From Thiomargarita sp. (GTDB lineage Bacteria > Pseudomonadota > Gammaproteobacteria > Beggiatoales > Beggiatoaceae), in contig DYPD01000008.1 of NCBI GenBank assembly GCA_020720115.1, positions 1-56,117 of the forward strand: 56,117 nucleotides of DNA, given 5' to 3'. Each line of letters opens with the position of its first letter. Position 1 is the stretch's first letter. The notes under the pieces were generated by a model. It was not told the DNA's origin, searched no databases, and saw only the letters and a program-made list of their open reading frames with translations. Positions 9,177 through 19,208 of the stretch are shown one piece after another. Made by a program: the position numbers and the translations under genes.

Positions 9177-9681
9177 AGGCTGTGTGCTGGCAGTTCGCGC
9201 AAGGAACAATCTGCGCCGGACTGTGAAACAGTTGCACTGTGCCGCAATTATCGCAGCACAGTGCACCAGGACCCGTTATTTCTCCTGCTTGCCACACTGT
9301 ATTTGCTTGGGCTTCCAATTCTAGGCGCGTCAGTTCTTCCTGGGTATGGTCTACCATAGTGCTGAACATATCTAGCAAGCGGTCTTCAATTAAATCCAAA
9401 TCAAAGCGCATCCAATCACGCAAGCCCTGTCCGGTATCTGCTAGAAATTGTGCAGCATCTTGCAGATCACGCTGCAAATAAGTGCCTAATTTTCGCGCTT
9501 CTTCCTCGCCTAATTCTTCCAGTTCAATGGCTTTATCAACAGCCGCATCAATGTGCGTTTGGATACTTGGCAAAGTGTCTTGCTTGGCATGTTGCAAGGC
9601 GCTTTCAACCCGCTGCATCATGTTGCGGTAAGCCAATTCAAGCTTGGCTTCGAGTTTATCGCTAAGGGATTGTTCTGACAT
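9100..9681 (-). CDS. Zinc-ribbon protein (DUF1451/YbeL-like)
   Basis: MSEQSLSDKLEAKLELAYRNMMQRVESAL...CDNCGTVQLFHSPAQIVPCANC; helical N-terminus and C-terminal CxxC...CxxC. Confidence 0.75.
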   Translation of the reverse strand: MSEQSLSDKLEAKLELAYRNMMQRVESALQHAKQDTLPSIQTHIDAAVDKAIELEELGEEEARKLGTYLQRDLQDAAQFLADTGQGLRDWMRFDLDLIEDRLLDMFSTMVDHTQEELTRLELEAQANTVWQAGEITGPGALCCDNCGTVQLFHSPAQIVPCANCQHTAFTRVWDDEPDTSSDAEQSPPADTQT

Positions 9682-9892
9682 GAGCATTCTCCTGTAGATT
9701 GTATAAATTTTGTGGGTTTGGGAGTGGAGAAAAACCAGGGTACATCTTCGACTGCGCATCCTTTAGCATCAGTAGATGAAATGCTGAGGATTTTACACGC
9801 TGGGTAGGAACTGCTGAGAATAGAATACGGCTTCGGTTGCATTCAATCTCACTCTGCAAACCACTCACTTGAGCGGGATGCAGAGCGAGGTA

Positions 9893-10831
9893 TTAATCCA
9901 TAAACAGAGAACTGACTGATTCTTCTTCGCTCACGCGGCGGATGGTTTCTGCCAACATCTCGGCAATGCTCAGTTGGCGGATTTTTGCACAATTGAGCGC
10001 CTCTTGACGCAACGGAATGGTATCTGTCACTACCAACTCGTCAAGCTGTGATTTATTAATATTATCAATGGCTTTGCCGGATAATACGGGATGCGTGCAG
10101 TACGCCATCACCTGCGCTGCGCCGTGCTCTTTCAAAGCTATCGCAGCCTGGCATAAAGTGCCTGCCGTATCCACTAAATCGTCAATCAGCACACAGGAGC
10201 GATCTCGCACATCACCGATAATGTGCATCACCTTTGCCTCGTTTGGACGCGGGCGGCGTTTATCAATGATTGCCAGATCAGCATCATCTAATTGCTTTGC
10301 CAAGGCACGGGCGCGCACCACACCGCCCACATCCGGCGATACCACCATTAAATTCGGGTGTTTTTTCTTCCAGATGTCGCCCAGCAATACGGGCGAGGCG
10401 TAGATATTATCCACCGGCAAATCAAAGAAACCTTGAATTTGGTCAGCGTGCAAATCCATCGTCAACACCCGATCAGTGCCCACGCTGGTGATCATGTTCG
10501 CTACGACTTTAGCGGTAATGGGTACACGCGCTGAACGCGGACGGCGATCTTGACGGGAATAACCAAAATAAGGGATCACGGTGGTGACACGCGCTGCGGA
10601 CGCACGGCGTACTGCGTCCACCAATACCAACATTTCCATTAAATGATCGTTGGCGGGAGAGCAGGTTGGCTGGATAATGAAAACATCCTTGCCGCGCACG
10701 TTTTCCATGATTTCCACAAAGATTTCGCCGTCGCTAAAGCGACCCACAGTGGCACGTCCCAGTGGCATATTGAGATGTGTTGCCACAGCCTGAGCCAGCG
10801 GTGGATTGGCGCTACCAGTAAAAACGATCAT
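9893..10831 (-). CDS. prs: Ribose-phosphate pyrophosphokinase
   Basis: [20 protein letters not shown]...[12 protein letters not shown]...[21 protein letters not shown]...[13 protein letters not shown]. Confidence 0.96.
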   Translation of the reverse strand: MIVFTGSANPPLAQAVATHLNMPLGRATVGRFSDGEIFVEIMENVRGKDVFIIQPTCSPANDHLMEMLVLVDAVRRASAARVTTVIPYFGYSRQDRRPRSARVPITAKVVANMITSVGTDRVLTMDLHADQIQGFFDLPVDNIYASPVLLGDIWKKKHPNLMVVSPDVGGVVRARALAKQLDDADLAIIDKRRPRPNEAKVMHIIGDVRDRSCVLIDDLVDTAGTLCQAAIALKEHGAAQVMAYCTHPVLSGKAIDNINKSQLDELVVTDTIPLRQEALNCAKIRQLSIAEMLAETIRRVSEEESVSSLFMD

Positions 10832-10930
10832 TTTGTGGTTGATATGTTTGCCGGGGTTCCGGTGAACGCTGATTGGCTTGAGCAAGGTAGTGTATCTGCC
10901 TGATTTGGAGTGATAAACCACACTGAAAGA

Positions 10931-11005
10931 TGGCTGGGGCGGTAGGATTCGAACCTACGGTACACGGGATCAAAACCCGATGCCTTACCGCTTGGCTACA
11001 CCCCA
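10931..11005 (-). tRNA. tRNA-Gln (anticodon TTG), CCA encoded
   Basis: TGGGGTGTAGCCAAGCGGTAAGGCATCGGGTTTTGATCCCGTGTACCGTAGGTTCGAATCCTACCGCCCCAGCCA folds as a cloverleaf. Confidence 0.95.
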
Positions 11006-11235
11006 GTGATGCACCCCTGTTACCAGGGGCAGTGAAGGCTGGGATTATAACAGTTTTTACACCGAGGTGACAGCCACAGAAATAAGGCGATGCCCTAAGC
11101 CCAATGCCTATAGCCAAGGTTGCTGGAAAATTGTTTATAATTATCATAGGTATTTTTCATTAAGTCTATTTATCAAGGGGATCTCAGTGACTTCTTCAGC
11201 AGCAAGGATTGGGTGAGGTGAATAAAAACGCTATT

Positions 11236-12207
11236 ATGCCTATGAACGAGTTTTCTTTAATTCAAACCTATTTTGCCGCTCATGCGCTTTCGCGTAGCGA
11301 TGTGCTGTTGGGCATCGGTGATGATGCGGCTTTGTGTCAGGTGCCGGCGGGGCAGGTGTTGGCGGTGTCAGTGGATACTTTGGTGGCGGGCGCGCATTTT
11401 CCGCTTGACACCACACCTTTTGATATTGGTTACAAGGCGCTGGCGGTGAATTTGAGCGATATGGCGGCGATGGGCGCTCAACCGGCTTGGTTTACTTTGG
11501 CGCTGACTTTACCAGCAGCTGATGCGGATTGGCTGGCAGCGTTTTCGCGGGGCTTGTTGCACCTAGCGCAGCAGTTTCAGGTGGCATTGATTGGCGGGGA
11601 TACGACGTGCGGGGCTTTAACTATCAGTGTGCAAATTATGGGTTTTTGTCCGCCAGCATTGGCTATCAAGCGCCAGGGGGCGCAGGTGGGCGAGGGGATT
11701 TATGTGACCGGAACTTTGGGCGATGCGGGGGTAGCGTTGCGGGTGCTACTGGGTGAGATGGCATTGTCGCAGGCGCAGCTTGCGCAAGTGCTGCCGCGTT
11801 TGCAGCGCCCCACGCCTAGAGTTGCAGCGGGGCTGGCGTTGCGCGGATTGGCGAGCAGTGCAATTGATGTTTCGGATGGTTTGCTGGCGGATTTGGGGCA
11901 TGTGTTGGACTCGGTAGGGCTGGGCGCTGAACTTTATTTGCCAGATTTGCCTTTGTCGCCGCTGTTGCAGGCATTGCCGCCAGCTCTCGCCTGGCAGATG
12001 GCTTTAACCGCTGGAGATGATTATGAACTCTGCTTTACCCTGCCTGTTGCACATTCCGCACAGGTGTCACAGAAATTAGCGTCTAGTGCTTGTGTTACGC
12101 GCTGTACGCGCATTGGTACTGTGACCCAAGCGCCGGGTATTGTATGCTTAGAAGCACCTGAGCGTATTTATGTAGTGCCCTCCTCTAGCGGTTATCGGCA
12201 TTTTTGA
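11236..12207 (+). CDS. thiL: Thiamine-monophosphate kinase
   Basis: MNEFSLIQTYF...GIGDDAALCQV...SVDTLVAGAHF...ALAVNLSDMAAMGAQPAWFTLAL...GGDTTCG. Confidence 0.93.
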   Translation: MPMNEFSLIQTYFAAHALSRSDVLLGIGDDAALCQVPAGQVLAVSVDTLVAGAHFPLDTTPFDIGYKALAVNLSDMAAMGAQPAWFTLALTLPAADADWLAAFSRGLLHLAQQFQVALIGGDTTCGALTISVQIMGFCPPALAIKRQGAQVGEGIYVTGTLGDAGVALRVLLGEMALSQAQLAQVLPRLQRPTPRVAAGLALRGLASSAIDVSDGLLADLGHVLDSVGLGAELYLPDLPLSPLLQALPPALAWQMALTAGDDYELCFTLPVAHSAQVSQKLASSACVTRCTRIGTVTQAPGIVCLEAPERIYVVPSSSGYRHF

Positions 12208-12248
12208 TATGGCATCCTAGTTGCACCTGCTTAGGTAAAAAGGGATGT

Positions 12249-12305
12249 CTTGCACTCGGTAGGCAGTAACCGCAAGCCACCGCGCTACCCTGCGGTATCT
12301 GCAAG
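12249..12305 (+). other. Possible structured leader RNA with H-type pseudoknot, upstream of the PAS protein gene
   Basis: Outer stem CTTGCA/TGCAAG (12249-54/12300-05); GGTAG/CTACC (12258-62/12285-89) interlocked with ACCGCA/TGCGGT (12269-74/12291-96). Confidence 0.3.
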
Positions 12306-12352
12306 TAGTAGCATCCTCATTAGGAAGAACCATCGCTTTTAGGATACCCCTT

Positions 12353-15300
12353 ATGTCCGAGACCTCGCACCACTCGCGTTTTTTCTGGCGTTCCTCTGCC
12401 ATGTTCGCGATCCTTGACTTTGAAATACGCTTCAAAGAGGTCAATGCAGCGTGGGAAAAAACCCTGGGCTTGTCTACTGGTCCGCTGCTGACCAAATCGC
12501 TATTGAATTTCATCCATCCTGAAGATCGCCTGTCCACTGAGTATTACTTTGAACAATTACTCAAGGGCGGGGTTTCTACTGCTTTTTCCAGCCGTTTCCG
12601 GCATCAAAACGGTACTTACCGGCATTTGCTCTGGGAAGTGACTGCGGCTGCTTCGCAGGAAGACGCTTTTTATATCACAGCAATGGACATCAGCGGGCGC
12701 GAGCGCCCGTCGGTGGCTGACGAAATGGTCAGCGTGCTGGAAGAAGGCGTGGTGTTGCAGTATGCCAACGGTACTATTGGCGCCTGCAATCCAAGCGCTG
12801 AGCGGATATTAGGCTTACCGCCTGATCAGATGATTGGCTGGACGCTGATAGACCCTGATTGGCAAATGATTAAAGAAGATGGCACCCCTTTTCCGACCGA
12901 AACTCATCCGGCGATCTGTACCTTGCGCACGGGCAAAGCCTATACCGACAGCATTATCGGTGTAGAGAAACCTGACGGCGAGGTGCTCTGGCTCAAAGTA
13001 AACGCACATCCGCTGTGGCGCGATGAAATGACGCCTTACGCGGTAGTGATTTCCTTTGCCGATGTGACCCGTTTCAAAGAAACTGAACACTCGTTACGCG
13101 ATCACATGGAAACCCAGGCGGCAGGAACACCGACGGGCAAGGGCGCAGACAGCGATTTTTGGGATTGGAATCTGGAAACCAATCGCATCAGCTTCTCTGT
13201 ACAGTGGAAACGCATGTTAGGCTACGAAGACAGCGAATTACTGGGCGCGGCAGAAAGCTGGTATCAGCGTATTCATCCAGTGGATTACAAGCGCGTTATG
13301 GCAGACATCCAAAATCATCTGGAAGGCATTACGCACCGCTTAGAAAACACGCACCGTTTGCAGCACAAAGACGGCAGCTATCGCTGGGTGCGCTGCACTG
13401 GTACTACGGTGCGGGATGCGTCAGGCAAACCAGTGCATTTAATCGGGATGCACACTGACATCACCGAGCGCCAACAAGCCGAAGATCAACGGCAACTCAG
13501 CGAAACCAAATACCAACAACTGATGGATACGGAAACCGATGGCGTGCTGTTGGTAGATGCAGATAGCGACAAAATTTTGGATGTGAACCGCGCCGCAACG
13601 CAAATCTATGGCTACAATCGCCAAGAGTTTTTGCGCATGAAACGGGCAGAACTCTCCGCACAAATTGAAAAGCCTAATCCGTCCAACAAACGCACCACGC
13701 GCCAGACGCGCCGCCGTCATCACAAGCGCCGCGACGAAAGCGTGTTTCCAGTAGAAATCACCACCAATCCTTTTGTCTTGCAAGGCAAAGAAATGCTGAT
13801 ACTGGTCATCCGCGATACCAGCGAACGCCAGCAGCTAGAAACTGCACTGTGGGAAAGTCAGTCCAAGTACCGCCAATTATTCGAGGCATCTTCTGCCGCG
13901 ACCATCGTTTTTGATGCCAATTCGCAGCAAATATTTGACATCAACAATGTAGCAGTGTCCATGTATGGTTACACCAAAGACGAATGGCTGCATTTAACCA
14001 CCAGCGATCTGTCGGCAGAACCGGTCAAATCCCGCGCCTCGCTCTACAGCGGCACGCGCCATCAAATCATTCCGCTACGCTGGCATAAGAAAAAAGACGG
14101 CACCGTATTTCCAGTGGAAATTTCCAGTGGCAGCAGCTACTTATTCCAAGGACGCTCCTTGGTCTGTGCGACCTTGCGCGACATCACCGACCGCCGCGCT
14201 GCCGAAGAAGCCCTGCGTGCCGAGCGCGATTTTGTGCAAACCCTGGTACAAAACTCGCCAACCTTTTTCTTCGCAGTGAATCCTAACGGCAATATTCGTA
14301 TGCTCAATAACGCCATGCTCAAAGCCTTGGAGTACAACTTAGAAGAACTGGAAGGCAAAGATTTTATCGAGGCGCTCTTGCCCGATAGCGAACGCACGCA
14401 TATGAGCGACCTGTTTGACAGCATGGTGCAATCCATGCGCCCACAAGTCATTGAAAGTCAATTAATAACGCGCTCTGGTCAACGCCTAACTGTAGAATGG
14501 CACAGTCGTGCGGTAGTCAAACCAGAAGGCATGTTGGATTACCTGTTTGGCGTTGGCATTGATATTACCGACCGAGAAAAAACCCAGAGCGATTTGCAGC
14601 TATTCAAATCCATCATTGAAGCCTCGGATGAAGTCATCACCATCAGCACCCCAGAAAATCAACTGATTTACGTCAATCCTGCCTATACCAAGCTGTTTGG
14701 GCGCAGCCTACTACAAGCGCAAGAACAAAATCGGCGCATGGATTATCCGCCAGAATCACACGAAATCATTGAACGCGAAGTCAAACCCGCTTTAGCGCAA
14801 GGTCATGGCTGGAGCGGCGAACTGGATATACTCAATGCCAATGGCAAGCTGCTACATGTGTGGCAACGCGCCGATGCAGTGCGCGATGATAATGGCTTGA
14901 TTGTATTCAAATTTGAACTCATGCACGACATCAGCGAACGCAAACGCATGTGGGAAACTTTGCGCAACCAGTGGGAAGAATATCAACTGATTTTCGACAC
15001 AGTACCCATCATGATTTGGCATCGGGACCACGAAAATCGTCTACTGCATGTCAACAAACCAGCGCAACTGGCGTTTCCAAACGACGACAGCCGCGCCTTT
15101 TTCTCACGCAACCAAGAAGTGCTGCAATCTGGTACGCCCGCTTATGAAAAACAAGACCTGGTTCTCAATCATCTGGGCAGCGAACGCCGCTTGCACATTG
15201 GGCGCATTCCCTGTACGGGCAATCGCGGCAACATCAAAGGCGTGATTGTCTATGCGATAGATATGACCGATTGCGCACCCGTTGCTGGCAGCAGCAAACC

Positions 15301-16018
15301 CCAAGCAGAAGATCGTTTGCGCAAGCTGCTAGAACAATTACCGCTCCTGTTACATGCAGTAGACAAACGCGGACAAGTGTTGGCGTGGAATGCCACAGCA
15401 GAACAGCTTACCGGCTATAGCAATCGAGAAATACTCAACAATAGCAAAGCCTTGCAGATTCTTTATCCAGATCGCCTGCAACAGCAGCGGCTACGCGGCG
15501 AAACCCCAACGCCACGCTGGCAGGGACAAGTGCTCTGCAAAGACGGCAGCCAAAAAGTCATTGATTGGCTAGATATTTCTCCACAATTCAACGTCAGCGC
15601 TTGGCACAACTGGCAACTGGGCATACCCGTTGGGGCAGCCAATGAGCTGGCAGCAACAGCCAAACTGGGTGCGGACGAATTGCCAGATTTTATCTTCAAA
15701 ACCACGCAAATTGGCATCAGTATCACCGATGATCGCGGACGTTTTATTTTAATCAACAAAGCCTTTGCCACCCTATACGGCTACCAGACAGAAGAACTAC
15801 TGAATAAACCCTTCACCCTGGTATTACCCGCTGCACAGCACGACGACGCCATCCGCGACTACTTCAGCTTACTGATCAGCAACGAAGGACCCAAGCTGTT
15901 TAAACATTCCAACGAACAGCGCCGTGACGGTAAAGTCTTTAGTTTAGGCGTACTGACCCACCGCCTACTGTTGGAAGACGGACGCCGAATGCTGGTAAAT
16001 TTCTGCGCCGAGTTATAG
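12353..16018 (+). CDS. Multi-PAS domain protein (about 10 PAS/PAC modules, no recognizable output domain)
   Basis: Repeated PAS signatures (e.g. DGVLLVDADSDKILDVNRAATQIYGYNRQEF; ATIVFDANSQQIFDINNVAVSMYGYTKDEW; IGISITDDRGRFILINKAFATLYGYQTEEL) to the last residue. Confidence 0.9.
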   Translation: MSETSHHSRFFWRSSAMFAILDFEIRFKEVNAAWEKTLGLSTGPLLTKSLLNFIHPEDRLSTEYYFEQLLKGGVSTAFSSRFRHQNGTYRHLLWEVTAAASQEDAFYITAMDISGRERPSVADEMVSVLEEGVVLQYANGTIGACNPSAERILGLPPDQMIGWTLIDPDWQMIKEDGTPFPTETHPAICTLRTGKAYTDSIIGVEKPDGEVLWLKVNAHPLWRDEMTPYAVVISFADVTRFKETEHSLRDHMETQAAGTPTGKGADSDFWDWNLETNRISFSVQWKRMLGYEDSELLGAAESWYQRIHPVDYKRVMADIQNHLEGITHRLENTHRLQHKDGSYRWVRCTGTTVRDASGKPVHLIGMHTDITERQQAEDQRQLSETKYQQLMDTETDGVLLVDADSDKILDVNRAATQIYGYNRQEFLRMKRAELSAQIEKPNPSNKRTTRQTRRRHHKRRDESVFPVEITTNPFVLQGKEMLILVIRDTSERQQLETALWESQSKYRQLFEASSAATIVFDANSQQIFDINNVAVSMYGYTKDEWLHLTTSDLSAEPVKSRASLYSGTRHQIIPLRWHKKKDGTVFPVEISSGSSYLFQGRSLVCATLRDITDRRAAEEALRAERDFVQTLVQNSPTFFFAVNPNGNIRMLNNAMLKALEYNLEELEGKDFIEALLPDSERTHMSDLFDSMVQSMRPQVIESQLITRSGQRLTVEWHSRAVVKPEGMLDYLFGVGIDITDREKTQSDLQLFKSIIEASDEVITISTPENQLIYVNPAYTKLFGRSLLQAQEQNRRMDYPPESHEIIEREVKPALAQGHGWSGELDILNANGKLLHVWQRADAVRDDNGLIVFKFELMHDISERKRMWETLRNQWEEYQLIFDTVPIMIWHRDHENRLLHVNKPAQLAFPNDDSRAFFSRNQEVLQSGTPAYEKQDLVLNHLGSERRLHIGRIPCTGNRGNIKGVIVYAIDMTDCAPVAGSSKPQAEDRLRKLLEQLPLLLHAVDKRGQVLAWNATAEQLTGYSNREILNNSKALQILYPDRLQQQRLRGETPTPRWQGQVLCKDGSQKVIDWLDISPQFNVSAWHNWQLGIPVGAANELAATAKLGADELPDFIFKTTQIGISITDDRGRFILINKAFATLYGYQTEELLNKPFTLVLPAAQHDDAIRDYFSLLISNEGPKLFKHSNEQRRDGKVFSLGVLTHRLLLEDGRRMLVNFCAEL

Positions 16019-16157
16019 CATCAGCGCCTTGAATTGAAAGGCGCTGTATTAAATTGGTTTTTCTACTGCCAGGTCAGTTAAACTAGAGGAGGTATTAAAC
16101 TGACGCACACGGGCATTTGCCGCACTAAACCCTCCTCAAGCTGACAAGGAATCTTAT

Positions 16158-17264
16158 ATGAAAGTCCAATTTCTCGATTTGAAAGCTCAGTATCAAAGTA
16201 TTCGTGATGAAGTCGCCATAGAACTGCAAAAAGTGTTAGACAGCACCGCCTTTGCGGGCGGTCCTTTTGTCGCTGAGTTTGAGAAAAATTTTGCCGCATT
16301 TTGCCAAGTTAAACATGCCATTGGCGTGAGCAACGGCACTGAAGCCCTGTGGGTCGCGCTACTGGCATTAGGCATCAAACCAGGCGATGAAGTCATTACC
16401 GCCGCCAACAGCTTTATTGCCACTGCTGAAGCCATTAGCTTTGTTGGTGCTACGCCCGTGTTTGTAGACGTAGATGAAACCTATTACAACCTAGACCCAA
16501 ACAAAATCGAAGCCGCCATTACAGAAAAAACCAAAGCCATTATTCCCGTGCATTTATACGGACAAATGGCAGATATGGACGCAATTATGGCGATTGCACA
16601 ACGGCATAATCTGGTCGTAGTGGAAGACGCCGCACAAGCACAAGGGGCTGAATACAAAGGTAAACCTGCCGGTTCTATCGGACACATTGGCTGCTTTAGC
16701 TTTTATCCAGGGAAAAACCTAGGCGCTTACGGCGAAGCCGGTGCTGTCACCACCAATGATGACGAGTTAGCCGCCTGGATGCGCATGTTCCGCGATCACG
16801 GGCAATCCAAAAAATATCACCACGACATCATCGGTTGGAATGCACGCATGGATGGTTTTCAAGGCGCCGTCTTGAATATCAAATTAAAATACTTAGCCGG
16901 TTGGAATGAATCACGCCGCATAAATGCTAAAAAATATAATGAGTTACTTGCAAATGTTGCAGGTGTTACGCTACCCACAGAAATGGACTGGGCAAAACAC
17001 ATTTATCATATTTATCCGATTTTGGTGGATAACCGTGATGCTTTGATGAGTTATTTGCAAGAACAAGGCATTGCCAGCGGCATTCACTATCCAGTGCCTT
17101 TGCACCTCACTGGCGCTTATGCGGCGGCGAATCAGGGCGTAGGGCAATGCCCGGTCACTGAGCGCATCACGCCGCGCTTGGTTTCTTTACCCATGTTTCC
17201 AGAATTGACCGAAGCGCAAATCAGCCTGACATGTGAGGCAATCAAACACTTTTTGCAGCAATAA
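16158..17264 (+). CDS. DegT/DnrJ/EryC1/StrS-family sugar aminotransferase
   Basis: VQFLDLKAQYQSIRDEV...GVSNGTEALWVALLALGIKPGDEVITAANSFIATAEAI...VVEDAAQAQGAEYKGKPAGSIGHIGCFSFYPGKNLGAYGEAGAV. Confidence 0.93.
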   Translation: MKVQFLDLKAQYQSIRDEVAIELQKVLDSTAFAGGPFVAEFEKNFAAFCQVKHAIGVSNGTEALWVALLALGIKPGDEVITAANSFIATAEAISFVGATPVFVDVDETYYNLDPNKIEAAITEKTKAIIPVHLYGQMADMDAIMAIAQRHNLVVVEDAAQAQGAEYKGKPAGSIGHIGCFSFYPGKNLGAYGEAGAVTTNDDELAAWMRMFRDHGQSKKYHHDIIGWNARMDGFQGAVLNIKLKYLAGWNESRRINAKKYNELLANVAGVTLPTEMDWAKHIYHIYPILVDNRDALMSYLQEQGIASGIHYPVPLHLTGAYAAANQGVGQCPVTERITPRLVSLPMFPELTEAQISLTCEAIKHFLQQ

Positions 17265-17299
17265 ACCAAGCCTGCTGTGGCTTTACAGTTTGGCTTTGG

Positions 17300-17333
17300 A
17301 AAGAGGACAACCAGGCACTGGCTGTCCTCTTTT
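17300..17333 (+). terminator. Rho-independent terminator-like hairpin after the aminotransferase
   Basis: AAAGAGGACA-ACCAGGCACTGGC-TGTCCTCTTT, 10-bp outer stem plus inner CCAG/CTGG, T-rich tail. Confidence 0.75.
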
Positions 17334-17640
17334 AATTTCTGTTGACGCCTATGGCGCAGAGATTGCTGCCTAATGGCATGTAAAACACTGTCCGTCACAA
17401 AGTTTTCACATTTTTCTTATAGGCTTATCCATTAGGTTTGCGTACCCGACAGATAGCCAAAAGAATATTTGCCCTCTCGCACCAAGCCTTTTGCTGTGGA
17501 TTGTATTTTACGCGCTGCCAAAAGTGTGCACCTGTTTCTCTCTGAAAAGCACTGCTCACCCCGCCTAAATCTTGGCAGATTTCAGCACAGTGCCGCCCTG
17601 TTCCATGCCGCAGTTCTTGTTGCAAACCCCGGATTAATCT

Positions 17641-18984
17641 ATGAAAACGGCTGATACCATTGCTTCTTTGACACTTAAGATTCCTTCCATTAAACCAACC
17701 AATACGGTGAATGACGTTGCGCAATTGTTTTTAACTGATGATTTCAAACATTTACTATCACTGCCCATTGTGGATAAGGGTACGCCAGTCGGTTTAATTA
17801 GCCGTTATGATTTGAATAAAGTGTATTTGAAAATGTATGGGCGTGAATTATACGGACGCCAGCCTATTACCCAACTCATGACTAAAGCCGTGTCAGTGGA
17901 ACGCGAGCAACCCATTGAAGCTGCCAGCCAATTCATCACGCGCAATATACGTTTTCCAATTATGGAAGACTTTGTAATCACGGAAAATGGACAATATGTC
18001 GGCGTGGGAATTGTACTGGATTTGCTAAAGGCAATGGAAAGACGGGTATTGCTACGCACCAAAGAACTGTCTAAAGCCTATCAGAGCTTAAAAGAATCAC
18101 AGGCGCAATTAGTGCAGTCAGAGAAAATGGCGTCTTTAGGACAAATGGTGGCGGGTGTTGCGCATGAAATTAATACCCCTTTGGGTTATGTGCGTAATAA
18201 TGTGGAAGTCACGCAAAATCTGTTTGGGCAAACCAAAGCATTGCTAGAAAATTATGAACAACTCGTGGCATTGCTGATGGCTGAAACAATGGATGAAGAT
18301 GCACTTGGCGAACAATTAGGATTAGTCAGCGAAATGAGTGAACCTTTCCGAGAAGAGGGGTTGTTAGATTCAATGCAAGACCTATTCAAAGATTCTCTGT
18401 ATGGCGTTGATCAGATTTCAGAATTAGTGATGAATCTAAAGGATTTCAGTCGTTTGGATCAAGCAAGAACGGATAATGTAGACATCAATAAATGCCTCGA
18501 TAGTGCTTTGAATATTGGTAAAAATGTCCTCAAATATAAGGTGACCGTAAAAAAGCTTTATGGCGAATTGCCGCCGCTGAAATGTTCACCCTCGCAGCTT
18601 AATCAGGTCTTCTTAAACCTGCTAACCAATGCTGCGCAAGCCATTGAAGATAAAGGCACTATTTGGATTAAAACCTGGGCAGATGGGGGCTGGGTGCATG
18701 TCACAATCCAAGACAGCGGTAAGGGTATTGCGCCAGAAGTGATCAAAAAGATTTTCGATCCTTTTTTCACGACCAAACCCGTGGGAGAAGGCACAGGTTT
18801 GGGCTTATCCATCAGTTATAAAATTGTTGAGCAGCACAGTGGGCAGATTAAGGTTGCTTCCGAAATTGGCAAGGGTACTAAGTTTTTAATCAGTTTGCCG
18901 CTCAATCCTGAGTCGGTACAAAAAAATCCCGCCAGCACAGCAAGGCTTGATAGTAACGAAGTGACTGAACCAGAAGCGGATTAA
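17641..18984 (+). CDS. CBS-domain sensor histidine kinase
   Basis: N-terminal CBS pair (LPIVDKGTPVGLISRYDLNKVY; ITENGQYVGVGIVLDLLKAME) then MVAGVAHEINTPLGYV H-box and GEGTGLGLSISYKIVEQHSG ATPase. Confidence 0.9.
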   Translation: MKTADTIASLTLKIPSIKPTNTVNDVAQLFLTDDFKHLLSLPIVDKGTPVGLISRYDLNKVYLKMYGRELYGRQPITQLMTKAVSVEREQPIEAASQFITRNIRFPIMEDFVITENGQYVGVGIVLDLLKAMERRVLLRTKELSKAYQSLKESQAQLVQSEKMASLGQMVAGVAHEINTPLGYVRNNVEVTQNLFGQTKALLENYEQLVALLMAETMDEDALGEQLGLVSEMSEPFREEGLLDSMQDLFKDSLYGVDQISELVMNLKDFSRLDQARTDNVDINKCLDSALNIGKNVLKYKVTVKKLYGELPPLKCSPSQLNQVFLNLLTNAAQAIEDKGTIWIKTWADGGWVHVTIQDSGKGIAPEVIKKIFDPFFTTKPVGEGTGLGLSISYKIVEQHSGQIKVASEIGKGTKFLISLPLNPESVQKNPASTARLDSNEVTEPEAD

Positions 18985-19208
18985 GGCAGCTCTATTGCTT
19001 ATCGCTGACGAATGACTCGCGTTGTGTCATAATTTCGTGCTTGAAATCCTTTATACTATCGCTTGAGGTTTTCAGGATTATGGTATAAAACCAACTAAAT
19101 AAATGAGTTAGCAAATTCCTTGGTGTGTTAGGGATGACCCTTAGTTACCAAACCTGTCAATAAAAAAAGCTGGATTAAATGGATGCTTGATATAGCAGCG
19201 GAGTGTTT

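Noticed and set aside
2574-17434. Identical 16-mer ATAGGCTTATCCATTA at 2574-2589 and 17419-17434, each upstream of a CBS-domain gene
   Set aside because: A 16-nt exact match somewhere in 56 kb is not far from chance expectation; flanks do not extend. Worth only a motif search in the full genome.
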